From: GCA-003244245 sp036266995
GTDB lineage: Bacteria > Actinomycetota > Actinomycetes > Mycobacteriales > Pseudonocardiaceae
Direction of reading: 5' to 3'
Length of the DNA stretch: 64,000 nt
Assembly (NCBI GenBank): GCA_036266995.1
Contig: DATAWX010000043.1
Span: 12,447-76,446 of the forward strand
Position 1 is the stretch's first letter. Every line of letters begins with the position of its first letter. The notes below the pieces were generated by a model, which made no database searches, was not told the origin of the DNA, and saw only the letters and a list, made by a program, of their open reading frames with translations. Made by a program: the position numbers and the translations under genes. Below are positions 8,052-16,748 of this stretch, in pieces.

Positions 8052-10982
8052 TCAGGAGTTGAACTCCTCCACCGGCGGGCACGAACACATAAGGTTGCGG
8101 TCTCCGTGGGCCTGGTCGATCCGCCGAACCGGCGGCCACACCTTGGCGGCCGTCCGGCCCATCGGGTAGGCGGCGAGTTCCCGACTGTAGGGGTGGTCCC
8201 ACTTGTCGACCAGGCAACTCGCGGTGTGCGGCGCACACCGCAGCGGATTGTCGTCGGCCGGCCACTCCCCCTCGGCGACCCGGTCGATCTCGTCCCGGAT
8301 CGCGATCATGGCATCGCAGAAACGATCGAGCTCGGCAACGTCTTCGCTCTCGGTGGGCTCGACCATCAGGGTGCCGGCCACCGGGAAGGACATCGTCGGG
8401 GCGTGCAGGCCGTAGTCGGTCAACCGCTTGGCGACGTCCTCCACCGTGACGCCGGTCGCCTTGGTGATCGGCCGCAGGTCCAAAATGCATTCGTGCGCGA
8501 CCAGCCCGGCGAGACCGGCTTGCGGCGTCGAACCATCAGCGCAGCTGCCGGTATAGAGCACGGGAAAGTGCGGTTCGAGGCGTCGGGCGATGTAGTTAGC
8601 CGCCGCCACCGCGGTGAGCGTGGCGCGGCGTAGGCCGTCAGCACCCATCATCCGGATGTAGGCCCAGCTGATCGGCAGGATCGACGCGCTGCCCCAGGGT
8701 GCCGCGGAGACCGGTCCCACCGCAGCGTCGGGTGCCGTCTCCGGGTGCCCGGGGAGGAACGGGGCCAAGTGGGCTCGCACGCCGATCGGTCCCACTCCCG
8801 GGCCGCCGCCACCGTGCGGGATGCAGAACGTCTTGTGCAGGTTGAGGTGGCTGACGTCGGCGCCGAAGCGGCCCGGCCGGGCCAATCCGAGCAACGCGTT
8901 GAGATTGGCACCGTCGACATAGACCTGTCCTCCGGCATCGTGCACCAGTTCGCAGACCTGCGTCACCCCGCGCTCGTATACCCCGTGCGTGGACGGATAG
9001 GTGATCATGATGGCGGCCAGCTCGGCACCGTGCTTCGCGATCTTCACACGGAGGTCGTCGAGGTCGACGTCGCCGTTGCGGTCACACCCGACGACCACGA
9101 CCCGCATCCCGGCCATCACCGCCGACGCCGCGTTGGTGCCATGCGCGCTCGACGGGATCAGACAGACGTCCCGACCGATCTCACCACGGCTGCGGTGGTA
9201 GGCGCGGATCGCCAGCAGACCCGCGAACTCGCCCTGGCTGCCGGCGTTGGGCTGCAGGCTGACCGCGTCGTATCCGGTGAGTGCGGCCAGCCAGCGCTCC
9301 AGGTCACTGACTACCTCGAGCAAGCCCTCGGCGTCTTCCCGCGCCGCGAACGGGTGCAGGTCGGCGAACTGTGGCCAGCTGATCGGCTCCATCTCCGCGG
9401 TGGCGTTGAGCTTCATCGTGCAGGATCCCAGCGGGATCATGCTGCGGTCCAACGCCACGTCTTTGTCGGCCAGCATGCGCAGGTAGCGCAGCAGCGCCGT
9501 TTCGCTGCGGTGGGCGGCGAACACCGGGTGGGTGAGAAACGGTGAGGTTCGCCGTAACGACCCGGGGATCGCGTCCAGAGTCGCGAGGTCGAGGGCGTCC
9601 GGGTCGCCTGCCGGCACGCCGAAGGCCTCCCACACGAGCCGAAGGTGCTCCCGAGTAGTGGTCTCGGCGCAGTTGATACCGACATGATCGTGGTCGGCCT
9701 GCCGCAGGTCCACGCCGGCGGCGCGAGCGGCACGCACCACCTCGGCGGCCCGACCGGGCACCTTGGCCAGCACCGTGTCGAAGAACGCATCGAAAACAAC
9801 CTCGACGCCGCCGTCACGCAACCCTGCCGCGAGCACCGCGGCCATCCGGTGCGCCCGCCGCGCGATGTCGCGCAGTCCGTCAGGTCCGTGGTAGACCGCA
9901 TACATTGAGGCCATCACCGCCAGCAGCACCTGAGCGGTGCAGATGTTGCTGTTGGCCTTGTCCCGACGGATGTGCTGTTCGCGCGTCTGCAGCGCCAAGC
10001 GCAACGCCGGCGAGCCGTCGGCGTCGAGGGACACACCGACCAGCCGGCCGGGCAACTGGCGCTCCAGCCCACCGCGGACGGCGAGGTAGGCGGCGTGCGG
10101 CCCGCCGAAACCCAGCGGCACTCCGAAGCGCTGGGTCGAACCGATCGCGACGTCGGCGCCGATCTCACCCGGGGGTACCAGCAGAGTCAGCGCTAGCGGG
10201 TCGGCTGCGACAGCTACCGCAGCGCCGCGCTGGTGCGCCTGCTCGATCAGCATCGCGTGGTCGCGCACCGCACCGGAGGCGCCTGGGTAGGACAGCAACA
10301 CGCCGAAGAACTCGCCGTCCGGAAGCCCGTTCGACAGGTCTACGGCGTCCAGTTCGATGCCCAACGGTTCGGCGCGCGTGGCCAACACAGCCAGTGTCTG
10401 GGGCAAGGTGTCCGCGTCTACCACGAATCGCGATGATGTGACCCGGGCCGCCCTGCGCAGCAAAGCCATCGCCTCGGCGGCTGCGGTCGCCTCATCGAGC
10501 AAGGATGCGTTGGCCAGCGGTAGACCGGTGAGGTCACAGATCATGGTCTGGAAGTTGAGCAGCGCCTCCAGCCGACCCTGGGAGATCTCCGGTTGGTAAG
10601 GCGTGTAGGCGGTGTACCAGGCTGGGTTCTCCAGCACCGAGCGGCGGATCACCGGTGGTGTCACGGTGCCGTGGTAACCCATCCCGATCATCGGCACCCC
10701 GGGGTGGCACCGGGCGGCGCGCTCGCGCAGTTCGGCCAGGGCCTGCACGTCTGTGGCGGCCGGTGGAAGGTCTCGGACGGTTTCTGGGTCGACACCTTGG
10801 TCAAGCAGGCCGGGGTCGAGGACGCCGGGCGGGAGCGCAAGCTGTGCGAGTTGCTCCAGTGACTCCACACCGATGACATCCAGCATCCTGGCCACCTCGG
10901 CCGGACGCGGTCCGATGTGCCGGTCGGCGAACGGGGTGCCGTGTTCCAGCGCGGACAGCGAGCGACGATCGGCTGTATTCAT
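8052..10982 (-). CDS. gcvP: Glycine dehydrogenase (decarboxylating), glycine cleavage P protein
   Basis: About 976 aa from the ATG at 10982 (MNTADRRSLSALEHGTPF), with AAGGAG about 13 nt upstream. This is the single-chain P protein: both halves are present, and the PLP lysine lies in HLNLHKTFCIPHGGGGPG (about K717). It decarboxylates glycine and passes the aminomethyl group to the lipoyl arm of GcvH, encoded about 3 kb away. GcvT is encoded near 52-53 kb, as in mycobacteria, so the cleavage system is dispersed. I see no glycine riboswitch in the short upstream region. Confidence 0.95.
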   Translation of the reverse strand: MNTADRRSLSALEHGTPFADRHIGPRPAEVARMLDVIGVESLEQLAQLALPPGVLDPGLLDQGVDPETVRDLPPAATDVQALAELRERAARCHPGVPMIGMGYHGTVTPPVIRRSVLENPAWYTAYTPYQPEISQGRLEALLNFQTMICDLTGLPLANASLLDEATAAAEAMALLRRAARVTSSRFVVDADTLPQTLAVLATRAEPLGIELDAVDLSNGLPDGEFFGVLLSYPGASGAVRDHAMLIEQAHQRGAAVAVAADPLALTLLVPPGEIGADVAIGSTQRFGVPLGFGGPHAAYLAVRGGLERQLPGRLVGVSLDADGSPALRLALQTREQHIRRDKANSNICTAQVLLAVMASMYAVYHGPDGLRDIARRAHRMAAVLAAGLRDGGVEVVFDAFFDTVLAKVPGRAAEVVRAARAAGVDLRQADHDHVGINCAETTTREHLRLVWEAFGVPAGDPDALDLATLDAIPGSLRRTSPFLTHPVFAAHRSETALLRYLRMLADKDVALDRSMIPLGSCTMKLNATAEMEPISWPQFADLHPFAAREDAEGLLEVVSDLERWLAALTGYDAVSLQPNAGSQGEFAGLLAIRAYHRSRGEIGRDVCLIPSSAHGTNAASAVMAGMRVVVVGCDRNGDVDLDDLRVKIAKHGAELAAIMITYPSTHGVYERGVTQVCELVHDAGGQVYVDGANLNALLGLARPGRFGADVSHLNLHKTFCIPHGGGGPGVGPIGVRAHLAPFLPGHPETAPDAAVGPVSAAPWGSASILPISWAYIRMMGADGLRRATLTAVAAANYIARRLEPHFPVLYTGSCADGSTPQAGLAGLVAHECILDLRPITKATGVTVEDVAKRLTDYGLHAPTMSFPVAGTLMVEPTESEDVAELDRFCDAMIAIRDEIDRVAEGEWPADDNPLRCAPHTASCLVDKWDHPYSRELAAYPMGRTAAKVWPPVRRIDQAHGDRNLMCSCPPVEEFNS

Positions 10983-11133
10983 CGCGAAGGGGGTGCTCCT
11001 TCGGTGCCAGGGCAAAAGCGGCGGGTAACTATCCAGCACGGGATTGCGGCTACGTCATCTACCGTACCCGTGGAGATCGCGACCGTTGCGCTCCCGGCGC
11101 CGCGCTGTGACCGGCTACACAGCTCAGCGCGCG

Positions 11134-11721
11134 TCAGCTGATTCGACGGGTCCGTCGGCGCTTGGTCAGCTCGTCCTCCGGAGCTGCCGCGACATGTCCA
11201 CCATCGGCGCGCTCGGGGGGGAACTGTCTGATCGATCCGGCGATCTCCTTCATCGCACCACTGACGGCGATGCCGAATACGCCCTGCCCACCCTGCAATA
11301 GATCCACCACCTCTTCAGGGGAGGTGCACTCGTAGACCGTGGTGCCATCGCTGAACAGCGTGATCCGGGCCAAGTCGTGCACTCCGCGGCGACGCAGGTG
11401 CTCGACGGCCACCCGGATGTTCTGCAGCGAGACCCCGGTGTCCAGCAGCCGTTTGACCACTTTGAGGACCAGGATGTCTTTGAACGAGTACAGCCGTTGG
11501 CTGCCGGATCCGGAGGCGCCGCGAATCGAGGGCACAACTAGGTTCGTCCGCGCCCAGTAGTCGAGCTGACGGTAGGTGATCCCGGCGATCTGGCAGGCCG
11601 CTGGGCCCCGGTAGCCGAGCAGCTCGTCGGTCACGCCATGCGGATCAGCCAGAACGGAATCAGGGAACAGGGTGCCTTGCGCCGCCGGCTCGCCCGCTGC
11701 TCCCTGCGGTCCATCGACCAC
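11134..11721 (-). CDS. MerR-family transcriptional regulator (Rv1830 type)
   Basis: 195 aa from a GTG at 11721, chosen because GGGAGG lies 5 nt upstream; longer forms would extend into low-quality sequence. The winged-helix region contains the MerR pattern TYRQLDYWARTNLVVPS followed by RLYSFKDILVLKVVKRLLD, then a coiled-coil helix (GVSLQNIRVAVEHLRRRG). The position between gcvP and the DUF151 nuclease matches Rv1830, reported as a regulator of growth and antibiotic recovery (ResR/McdR) in M. tuberculosis. The ligand is unknown, and no metal-binding cysteines typical of metal-sensing MerR proteins are seen. Confidence 0.85.
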   Translation of the reverse strand: MVDGPQGAAGEPAAQGTLFPDSVLADPHGVTDELLGYRGPAACQIAGITYRQLDYWARTNLVVPSIRGASGSGSQRLYSFKDILVLKVVKRLLDTGVSLQNIRVAVEHLRRRGVHDLARITLFSDGTTVYECTSPEEVVDLLQGGQGVFGIAVSGAMKEIAGSIRQFPPERADGGHVAAAPEDELTKRRRTRRIS

Positions 11722-11908
11722 CCATGCCTCCCACGCCTTGCGTCGATAGCTCGCGGGCCACACGGCCCGCAGCGGATCCGACCGTCGGGGCGAATCACAC
11801 CGGCTCGACTTGCTGTGAGGGTCGACGGTAGGCGTCGATGAGTGGTCGGTCAATCCGACGCGCGGAGTCTCACCCTCAACGTCAGCTCAAGGGTAGCTTT
11901 CACAGCGT

Positions 11909-12382
11909 TTATGTATCCGCTCCGCGGAAGTCCTCCGGTGACACCGAGTCGAGAAACTCCCGGAATCTTTCGACCTCGTTCTCCTGTTCGTCGGGAATGA
12001 TCAGGCCGGCCTCGGATAGCACCGACTCCTCGACGTGGATCGACACCCCCGCCCGCAGCGCCAGCGCCACCGAGTCGCTGGGTCGGGCAGAAACCCGTAC
12101 GTTACCGTCGAAGACCAGCTCTGCGAAGAAGGTGCCCTCCTGCAGTTCGGTGATCCGAACCTGTTTCAACTCTCTGCCCAGCGCGCTGATCACGTCTTTG
12201 AGCAGGTCATGGGTCATGGGTCGGGCCGGTTGGACACCCTGCTGCTCCAACGCGATGGCAGTCGCCTCTCCCGATCCGATCCAGATCGGCAGGTAGCGCT
12301 CTCCCTCGGTCTCCCGGAGCAACAGAATCGGCTGGTTCGCCGGCAACTCCACCCGGACCCCGACGACACGCATCTCGCTCAT
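11909..12382 (-). CDS. Bifunctional nuclease family protein (DUF151, Rv1829 type)
   Basis: 157 aa from the ATG at 12382, with GGAGG 9 nt upstream. The whole protein is a DUF151 domain (MRVVGVRVELPANQPILLLRE; IWIGSGEATAIALEQQG; SARPSDSVALALRAG). Plant members have DNase and RNase activity; the bacterial role is not settled. It lies between two MerR genes, and this order is conserved across Actinobacteria. Confidence 0.88.
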   Translation of the reverse strand: MSEMRVVGVRVELPANQPILLLRETEGERYLPIWIGSGEATAIALEQQGVQPARPMTHDLLKDVISALGRELKQVRITELQEGTFFAELVFDGNVRVSARPSDSVALALRAGVSIHVEESVLSEAGLIIPDEQENEVERFREFLDSVSPEDFRGADT

Positions 12383-12561
12383 CGCGTTGCGCCTCCCTCC
12401 CGCCGCACCCTGCGGTCCGGGTGCCTCGAGGATCGTCGTGCTCGGCGGTGGATTGGGAACCGGCCATAGCTGCCAGCCCTGTCGAGTGTCCACCATCGCT
12501 ACCCTCAGACGCTACACGCGGAGCCCTCCCGATGCCGAGCCCCGCAGCGGTCCAAATTCAC

Positions 12562-13329
12562 TCAGTTCCCGACGACTCCACGCAGCCCGATCTTCACGAG
12601 TAAGGCGTGTAGCCGCAACGACAGCACCGCCAACTCCCGAACCACCTCGTCGGCGCGGGCCCGCGCATCGGGATCTCGCTGCCGGCTCATCGGGGTGACG
12701 ATCTGCGCCAGCAGGCCCACCTCCCGATCCGCCGACGCGCGGAAGGAGCGTAGGTGCCGTGGTTCGAGCCCAAAATCGGTCATCGCCCGGGCAGTCCTTG
12801 CCACCAGCACCGCATCCGTGTCGTAGAAGCCGGCTGGGCCTGGCCGAACCAGACCGAACTGCTCGAGTTCGGTCAGCGCCGCGCGCCCGATGCCGGCGGC
12901 GGCGAGCAGTTCCTCCTGCGTCATCCGCGTGGTGTCGACGGCGTCGAGGTCCTCCGCCCAGCCCGGCGACGTCGCTGCGTCGGGGCGAGCGCTGCCCGGT
13001 GGACGCGGCGACCGTAGCCAGCTCACCTCAGAGGGTCTTTCGGCCAGATCCTCAGGACCACCGCGGTCCATCGCGTCCAGGTGCTGTTTGATGACCCTCA
13101 GCGGGAGATAGTGGTCACGCTGGGCGGCAAGCACGTAGCGTAGCCGTTGTACATCAGCCGGAGAGAACTGCCGGTAGCCCGCAGCGCTTCGTTCGGGCTG
13201 GACAAGCCCCTCGGATTCCAAGAATCTGATCTTGGAGATGGTGACATCGGGGAAGTCCGTTCGCAGCTGCACGAGCACTGAGCCGATGCTCGCCCCGGAG
13301 AGGTCTCCGGAGCGGCCCGGAGTTGTCAC
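12562..13329 (-). CDS. ftsR: MerR-family regulator FtsR (Rv1828 type)
   Basis: 255 aa. The N-terminal winged helix contains IGSVLVQLRTDFPDVTISKIRFLESEGLV and the segment AAGYRQFSPADVQRLRYVL, very close to Rv1828. The Corynebacterium glutamicum orthologue FtsR activates ftsZ. The C-terminal half is a helical ligand/dimer domain. The GTG start overlaps the garA TGA by 4 bp, so translation is coupled to garA and links central metabolic signalling with division control. Confidence 0.9.
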   Translation of the reverse strand: MTTPGRSGDLSGASIGSVLVQLRTDFPDVTISKIRFLESEGLVQPERSAAGYRQFSPADVQRLRYVLAAQRDHYLPLRVIKQHLDAMDRGGPEDLAERPSEVSWLRSPRPPGSARPDAATSPGWAEDLDAVDTTRMTQEELLAAAGIGRAALTELEQFGLVRPGPAGFYDTDAVLVARTARAMTDFGLEPRHLRSFRASADREVGLLAQIVTPMSRQRDPDARARADEVVRELAVLSLRLHALLVKIGLRGVVGN

Positions 13330-13796
13330 CGGGGCCCCTGGTCAGCCCCTCGGTCCCCGGCGCGCGGACCGGTCAAGAACACCAGCCGAAACTTGCCGAT
13401 CTGCACCTCGTCACCATTGGCCAGCAGGGCGGTGTCCACCGGCTCGCGGTTGACGTACGTGCCGTTGAGGCTGCCGACGTCCACGACCACAAACTCGCCG
13501 CCCTCGCGGCGGAACTCGGCGTGCCGACGGGAGACCGTCACGTCGTCGAGGAAGATATCGCTTTCCGGATGCCGGCCGGCGCTCGTGGTGGACCTGTCGA
13601 GAAGGAATCTCGAACCGGCGTTAGGGCCACGCTTCACCACCAGCAGAGCAGAGCCTGCAGACAATGCATCGAGGCCGGCAACAGGCGGTGCCGGAGCCTC
13701 GACACCCTCGACCTCCGCGAGGAAGTCCGCCCGAAACGTCGATGTCTGCTCCGGGCCCCGCTCCGGTGGTACACCGGGCCCGTCGTTCGTGCTCAC
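13326..13796 (-). CDS. garA: FHA-domain metabolic regulator GarA/OdhI
   Basis: 156 aa from the GTG at 13796, with AAGGAG 8 nt upstream. The FHA domain (LLVVKRGPNAGSRFLL to FRLVFLTGP) keeps the phosphopeptide-binding SxxH and NG residues (GRHPESD, SRRHAEF, SLNGTYVN). GarA inhibits 2-oxoglutarate dehydrogenase and NAD-glutamate dehydrogenase and activates glutamate synthase; phosphorylation of an N-terminal threonine pair switches it off. Here the pair reads EQTSTF: Thr18 aligns with mycobacterial Thr22 (PknB site), while the Thr21 (PknG site) position is Gln17. It is co-transcribed with gcvH upstream and ftsR downstream. Confidence 0.93.
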   Translation of the reverse strand: MSTNDGPGVPPERGPEQTSTFRADFLAEVEGVEAPAPPVAGLDALSAGSALLVVKRGPNAGSRFLLDRSTTSAGRHPESDIFLDDVTVSRRHAEFRREGGEFVVVDVGSLNGTYVNREPVDTALLANGDEVQIGKFRLVFLTGPRAGDRGADQGPR

Positions 13797-13876
13797 GCTG
13801 GGCTCTCCTTCGCGGGATGGTCGTTGTTGATCGGACCACAACCTATCGTGCCACCCGCAGGCCTAGGGACGGAGGT

Positions 13877-14278
13877 CTAGCCGGCCTCCTCGATGAGCTT
13901 GCGGTAGTCCTCGGCACCCATCAACGAGTCCGCCGCTGACCCCTCCGCCAGCTTGACTTCGATCATCCAGCCCACGCCGTAAGGGTCGGAGTTGACCAAT
14001 TCAGGGTTGTCCTGCAGCGCATCGTTGCAGGCGACGACCTCACCCGCTACCGGCGCGAAGAGGTCCGACACGCTTTTGGTCGACTCCACCTCACCGACCG
14101 GTTCTCCCGCCGCCACCGAGTCCCCCACCAGCGGCAACTGTATGTAAACGACGTCGCCAAGTTGTCTCTGGGCGTAGTCGGTGATGCCGACCCGCACGGT
14201 GCCGTCCGCACCAGGGAGCACCCACTCGTGCTGCGGGGTGTACCGCAGTTCCTCGGGGACCACTGCACGTTCGTCCAC
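13877..14278 (-). CDS. gcvH: Glycine cleavage system H protein
   Basis: 133 aa from a GTG at 14278 with GGGGGA just upstream; an in-frame TTG at 14290 is a weaker alternative. The protein carries the lipoylated lysine in GEVESTKSVSDLFAP and the conserved VGITDYAQRQLGDVVY and NSDPYGVGWM segments. It shuttles the aminomethyl intermediate from GcvP to GcvT. Lipoylation would require LipA, which is encoded at 60 kb. It starts about 12 bp after the pgsA2 stop, in an operon pgsA2-gcvH-garA-ftsR. Confidence 0.94.
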   Translation of the reverse strand: MDERAVVPEELRYTPQHEWVLPGADGTVRVGITDYAQRQLGDVVYIQLPLVGDSVAAGEPVGEVESTKSVSDLFAPVAGEVVACNDALQDNPELVNSDPYGVGWMIEVKLAEGSAADSLMGAEDYRKLIEEAG

Positions 14279-14290
14279 ATCATCCCCCAA

Positions 14291-14926
14291 TCATTCAGCC
14301 GGCCGCGTCCTCGCGGCGCGCACCGTCAACCGAACTTGACATAGGTACAGGACTCCCGCCCAGAGGTACAGCGCACCGCCCCATCCGGTGAAGGCAACCG
14401 CGAATGCCTGAGCCACCGCACCCACCCCACCATGCACATCGTGGGCGAGCAGCAGCAGCGGGAACGCATAGAGCAGGCACAGCGTCGCTGCCTTGCCCAC
14501 GTAGTGCACCGGCAGCGGGCCGTAGCCATGGTGGCGCAGCACAGGCAGGGTCAGCAGCAACACCAGGTCCCGGCCGAGCAGCACCGCCACCACCCACCAC
14601 GGCAGGATCTCTCGAACACCAAACGCGAGCAGGGTGCTCAGCGTGTACAGCCGGTCCACCGCCGGGTCGAGCAACGCGCCCAGCCTACTGGACTGGTTCA
14701 GCAACCTGGCGAGCTTGCCGTCCAGCCAGTCGGTGAGGCCCGACAGGGCCAGCACGAACACCGCGAGCAGGTCATCGTGGGGTCCCAGCAGCAACCACAG
14801 AAACAGCGGGACACCAGCCAACCGGAGTGCGCTGAGCACGTTGGGTACGGTGATCAACCGGTCGGCCGGATCCGACGCCTGTGGCCCGGCCTGGCTCGAT
14901 CCCTTGGCGCTGGGCTGGCGCTGCAT
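14291..14926 (-). CDS. pgsA2: CDP-alcohol phosphatidyltransferase (PgsA2 type)
   Basis: 211 aa from the ATG at 14926, near the 209 aa of Rv1822; an ATG eight codons upstream is possible. The CDP-OH-P motif D-G-x2-A-R-x8-G-x3-D-x3-D is complete (DGKLAR, then G, D and D in RLGALLDPAVD). Five to six membrane helices follow. It probably transfers a phosphatidyl group from CDP-diacylglycerol to an alcohol such as glycerol 3-phosphate or cardiolipin precursors; the acceptor is not determined by the motif. It is the first gene of the gcvH-garA operon. Confidence 0.85.
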   Translation of the reverse strand: MQRQPSAKGSSQAGPQASDPADRLITVPNVLSALRLAGVPLFLWLLLGPHDDLLAVFVLALSGLTDWLDGKLARLLNQSSRLGALLDPAVDRLYTLSTLLAFGVREILPWWVVAVLLGRDLVLLLTLPVLRHHGYGPLPVHYVGKAATLCLLYAFPLLLLAHDVHGGVGAVAQAFAVAFTGWGGALYLWAGVLYLCQVRLTVRAARTRPAE

Positions 14927-15185
14927 AGTAGCTACTTTTGCACACGTCATGTGCCGCCTGGGCGAGTTTCGCGGCACCCCCCACTGCACATCGGTTACTA
15001 CCCGCCCAAGGGCCTACCACGATCGCCGCAACTGAGCGATGGCAGTGCGATCCTGCACGGTCACCGCTCACTGTTGACGATCTTGAGAACGCGGGCGGTC
15101 TCACGGACACTGAGTACCCAGTTCCCCATCCTCGCGGACGGGTCGTACTCAATTTCCGCTTGGGCGGTTGCGGAGACCGGGGGGG

Positions 15186-15968
15186 TCAGAACTTGGTGAG
15201 AGCTAGCCAGTGCTCCAGGACGCTGGCGTCGCCGAGTACGTCGATGGACGCCTCACTGAGTGGGACACGGCGCATCAGGACCAACAGCAGGTAGACCACT
15301 GGACCGCGCACCGCGACATCGCCCTTGGCGTGGCCATGTTCCCAAACCGGACCCGACGGCGTCCGGCGCACGATCCACTCCCCCGCTTCGCCTAGACCCG
15401 GGTCGGTGGAATGCAGGTGCAGAATCTGGCCATCCCCGCGCAGCTCGGCGAGTTCCGGACGGTGCTGCACCGCCTGCGGCAAGCTAAGGAAACCCAGCCA
15501 CTCGGAGATCGCATCGGCGGCGAGATCAGCCTCCAGAGTGAACTCGCGACCCAGCGCGAGCTCGGCGTCAGCACGGTGCACCGCAGTCTCATGCGCCATC
15601 CGGCGGGCCCAGAAGCCGAGGGTGTGATCACCGGCCCAGCTCCACACAGGCGTCCGCGGGTCGGCCGTCCGAATCGCATCTACCAGTGCATCAGCGCCCT
15701 CGCGCAACCACGTGCCAAGCCCAACGGCGTCGTCGGGTGCCGCAGTCGGGTTGAGCTCGCCACGGTCGGGTGGGGTGGCGGCGGGACGAGTGACGACCGC
15801 GGTGGCCCACCGGTGGACCTGGCCGACATGCTCGACGAGCTGGTGCAACGTCCAGTCCGGACAGGTCGGCACCCGCTGCTGTGGATCAGCACCGGCCAGT
15901 GCCTCGGCGAACAGCGCGGACTGCGCAGCCAGCGCTTGGAGGTAGCGGTCATCGGGCAGTGGAGCCAT
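15186..15968 (-). CDS. Maleylpyruvate isomerase/DinB-like mycothiol-dependent family protein
   Basis: 260 aa. The N-terminal four-helix DinB/MDMPI domain has CPDWTLHQLVEHVGQVHRW and ARRMAHETAVHRADAE, which provide the three histidines that normally bind zinc. The C-terminal part (VWEHGHAKGDVAVRGPVVYLLLVLMRR) matches the MDMPI C domain. The family (TIGR03083) is typical of mycothiol-producing Actinobacteria and contains isomerases and S-transferases; the substrate here is unknown. GGGAGG lies 8 nt before the ATG. It is divergent from the methyltransferase gene. Confidence 0.82.
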   Translation of the reverse strand: MAPLPDDRYLQALAAQSALFAEALAGADPQQRVPTCPDWTLHQLVEHVGQVHRWATAVVTRPAATPPDRGELNPTAAPDDAVGLGTWLREGADALVDAIRTADPRTPVWSWAGDHTLGFWARRMAHETAVHRADAELALGREFTLEADLAADAISEWLGFLSLPQAVQHRPELAELRGDGQILHLHSTDPGLGEAGEWIVRRTPSGPVWEHGHAKGDVAVRGPVVYLLLVLMRRVPLSEASIDVLGDASVLEHWLALTKF

Positions 15969-16064
15969 CGAATGCCCTCCCGTGATCGTTTCAGTGGTCG
16001 TCCAGCTTCAGCAGTTGTTCCCTCGGTAATGCGGCGGCGCACCAGGTGGTGTGCACTGTGCCCT

Positions 16065-16748
16065 ATGGCCTCGCATTCTGCCTCGCATCCGCACGACCCT
16101 GTCCAGCGCGCGCTCGGTGGCGGCTGGGGCACTTTTCTCGCGGCGGCGGCGCGGTCTCCCCGCGATGTCGGCACTCTGCTGCCCTCCGGTCCCGAGCTGG
16201 CCCAGCGGCTGGCCTCCGTGGTGGCCGGAGCCGGCCAAGCTGGGCGCCCCGCGATCGTCGTGGAGGTCGGTGCTGGCGGCGGGGCGGTCACCGCAGCGAT
16301 CGCCCGGGAGGCAAACCACGACGCCGTGGTGATCGCCGTCGAGAAGGACCCGGGGCTTGCCGAGCGGTTGCGGTCCCGCCAACTCGGGGTGCGGGTGGTC
16401 ACCGCGGACGCTGCCACGCTTCCAGCCATCCTCTCCGACCACGGCGTGGATCGCGCCGACGTGATCGTCTCAGTACTGCCGTGGACCCTGTTCGGCCCGC
16501 GGCAACAGCGCGAGTTCCTGACCATCTTTGCCGCCGCGCTGCAGACCGACGGGGTGTTCACCGCCGCCGCCTACAGCTTGGGCTACTGGACACCCGCTGC
16601 GCGCCGGTTTCGCACCGAGCTGGAGCGGACGTTCGGCGAGGTGCTGCCCACTCGCACTCTCTGGCGGCACCTGCCGCCGGCCATGACCTACGTCTGCCGG
16701 CACCCGGAAGTAACCGACGAGGACATCACCGCGGATCCGAGTCGATGA
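16065..16748 (+). CDS. SAM-dependent methyltransferase (PmtA-like)
   Basis: 227 aa from the ATG at 16065. The class I SAM-binding glycine loop is VVEVGAGGGAVTAAI, followed by IAVEKDPGLAERL with the acidic end of strand 2 and VTADAATLP. The later VSVLPWTLFGPRQQREFL and LWRHLPPAMTYVCRHP resemble rRNA-dimethylase-like phospholipid N-methyltransferases. The substrate is not proven. The 3' end overlaps the convergent kinase gene by 23 bp, so both C-termini are encoded by the same bases. Confidence 0.75.
   Translation: MASHSASHPHDPVQRALGGGWGTFLAAAARSPRDVGTLLPSGPELAQRLASVVAGAGQAGRPAIVVEVGAGGGAVTAAIAREANHDAVVIAVEKDPGLAERLRSRQLGVRVVTADAATLPAILSDHGVDRADVIVSVLPWTLFGPRQQREFLTIFAAALQTDGVFTAAAYSLGYWTPAARRFRTELERTFGEVLPTRTLWRHLPPAMTYVCRHPEVTDEDITADPSR

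Noticed and set aside
11040..11133. Glycine riboswitch before gcvP
   Set aside because: The region is too short and no conserved aptamer core is visible.
14927..15185. Small gene between pgsA2 and the DinB-like gene
   Set aside because: Frames here are shadows with no start signal or conserved composition; only a promoter region is likely.
16726..16748. Overlap of methyltransferase and kinase 3' ends as a sign of a broken gene
   Set aside because: Both C-termini are full-length and normal; convergent overlaps of this size are common in compact genomes.
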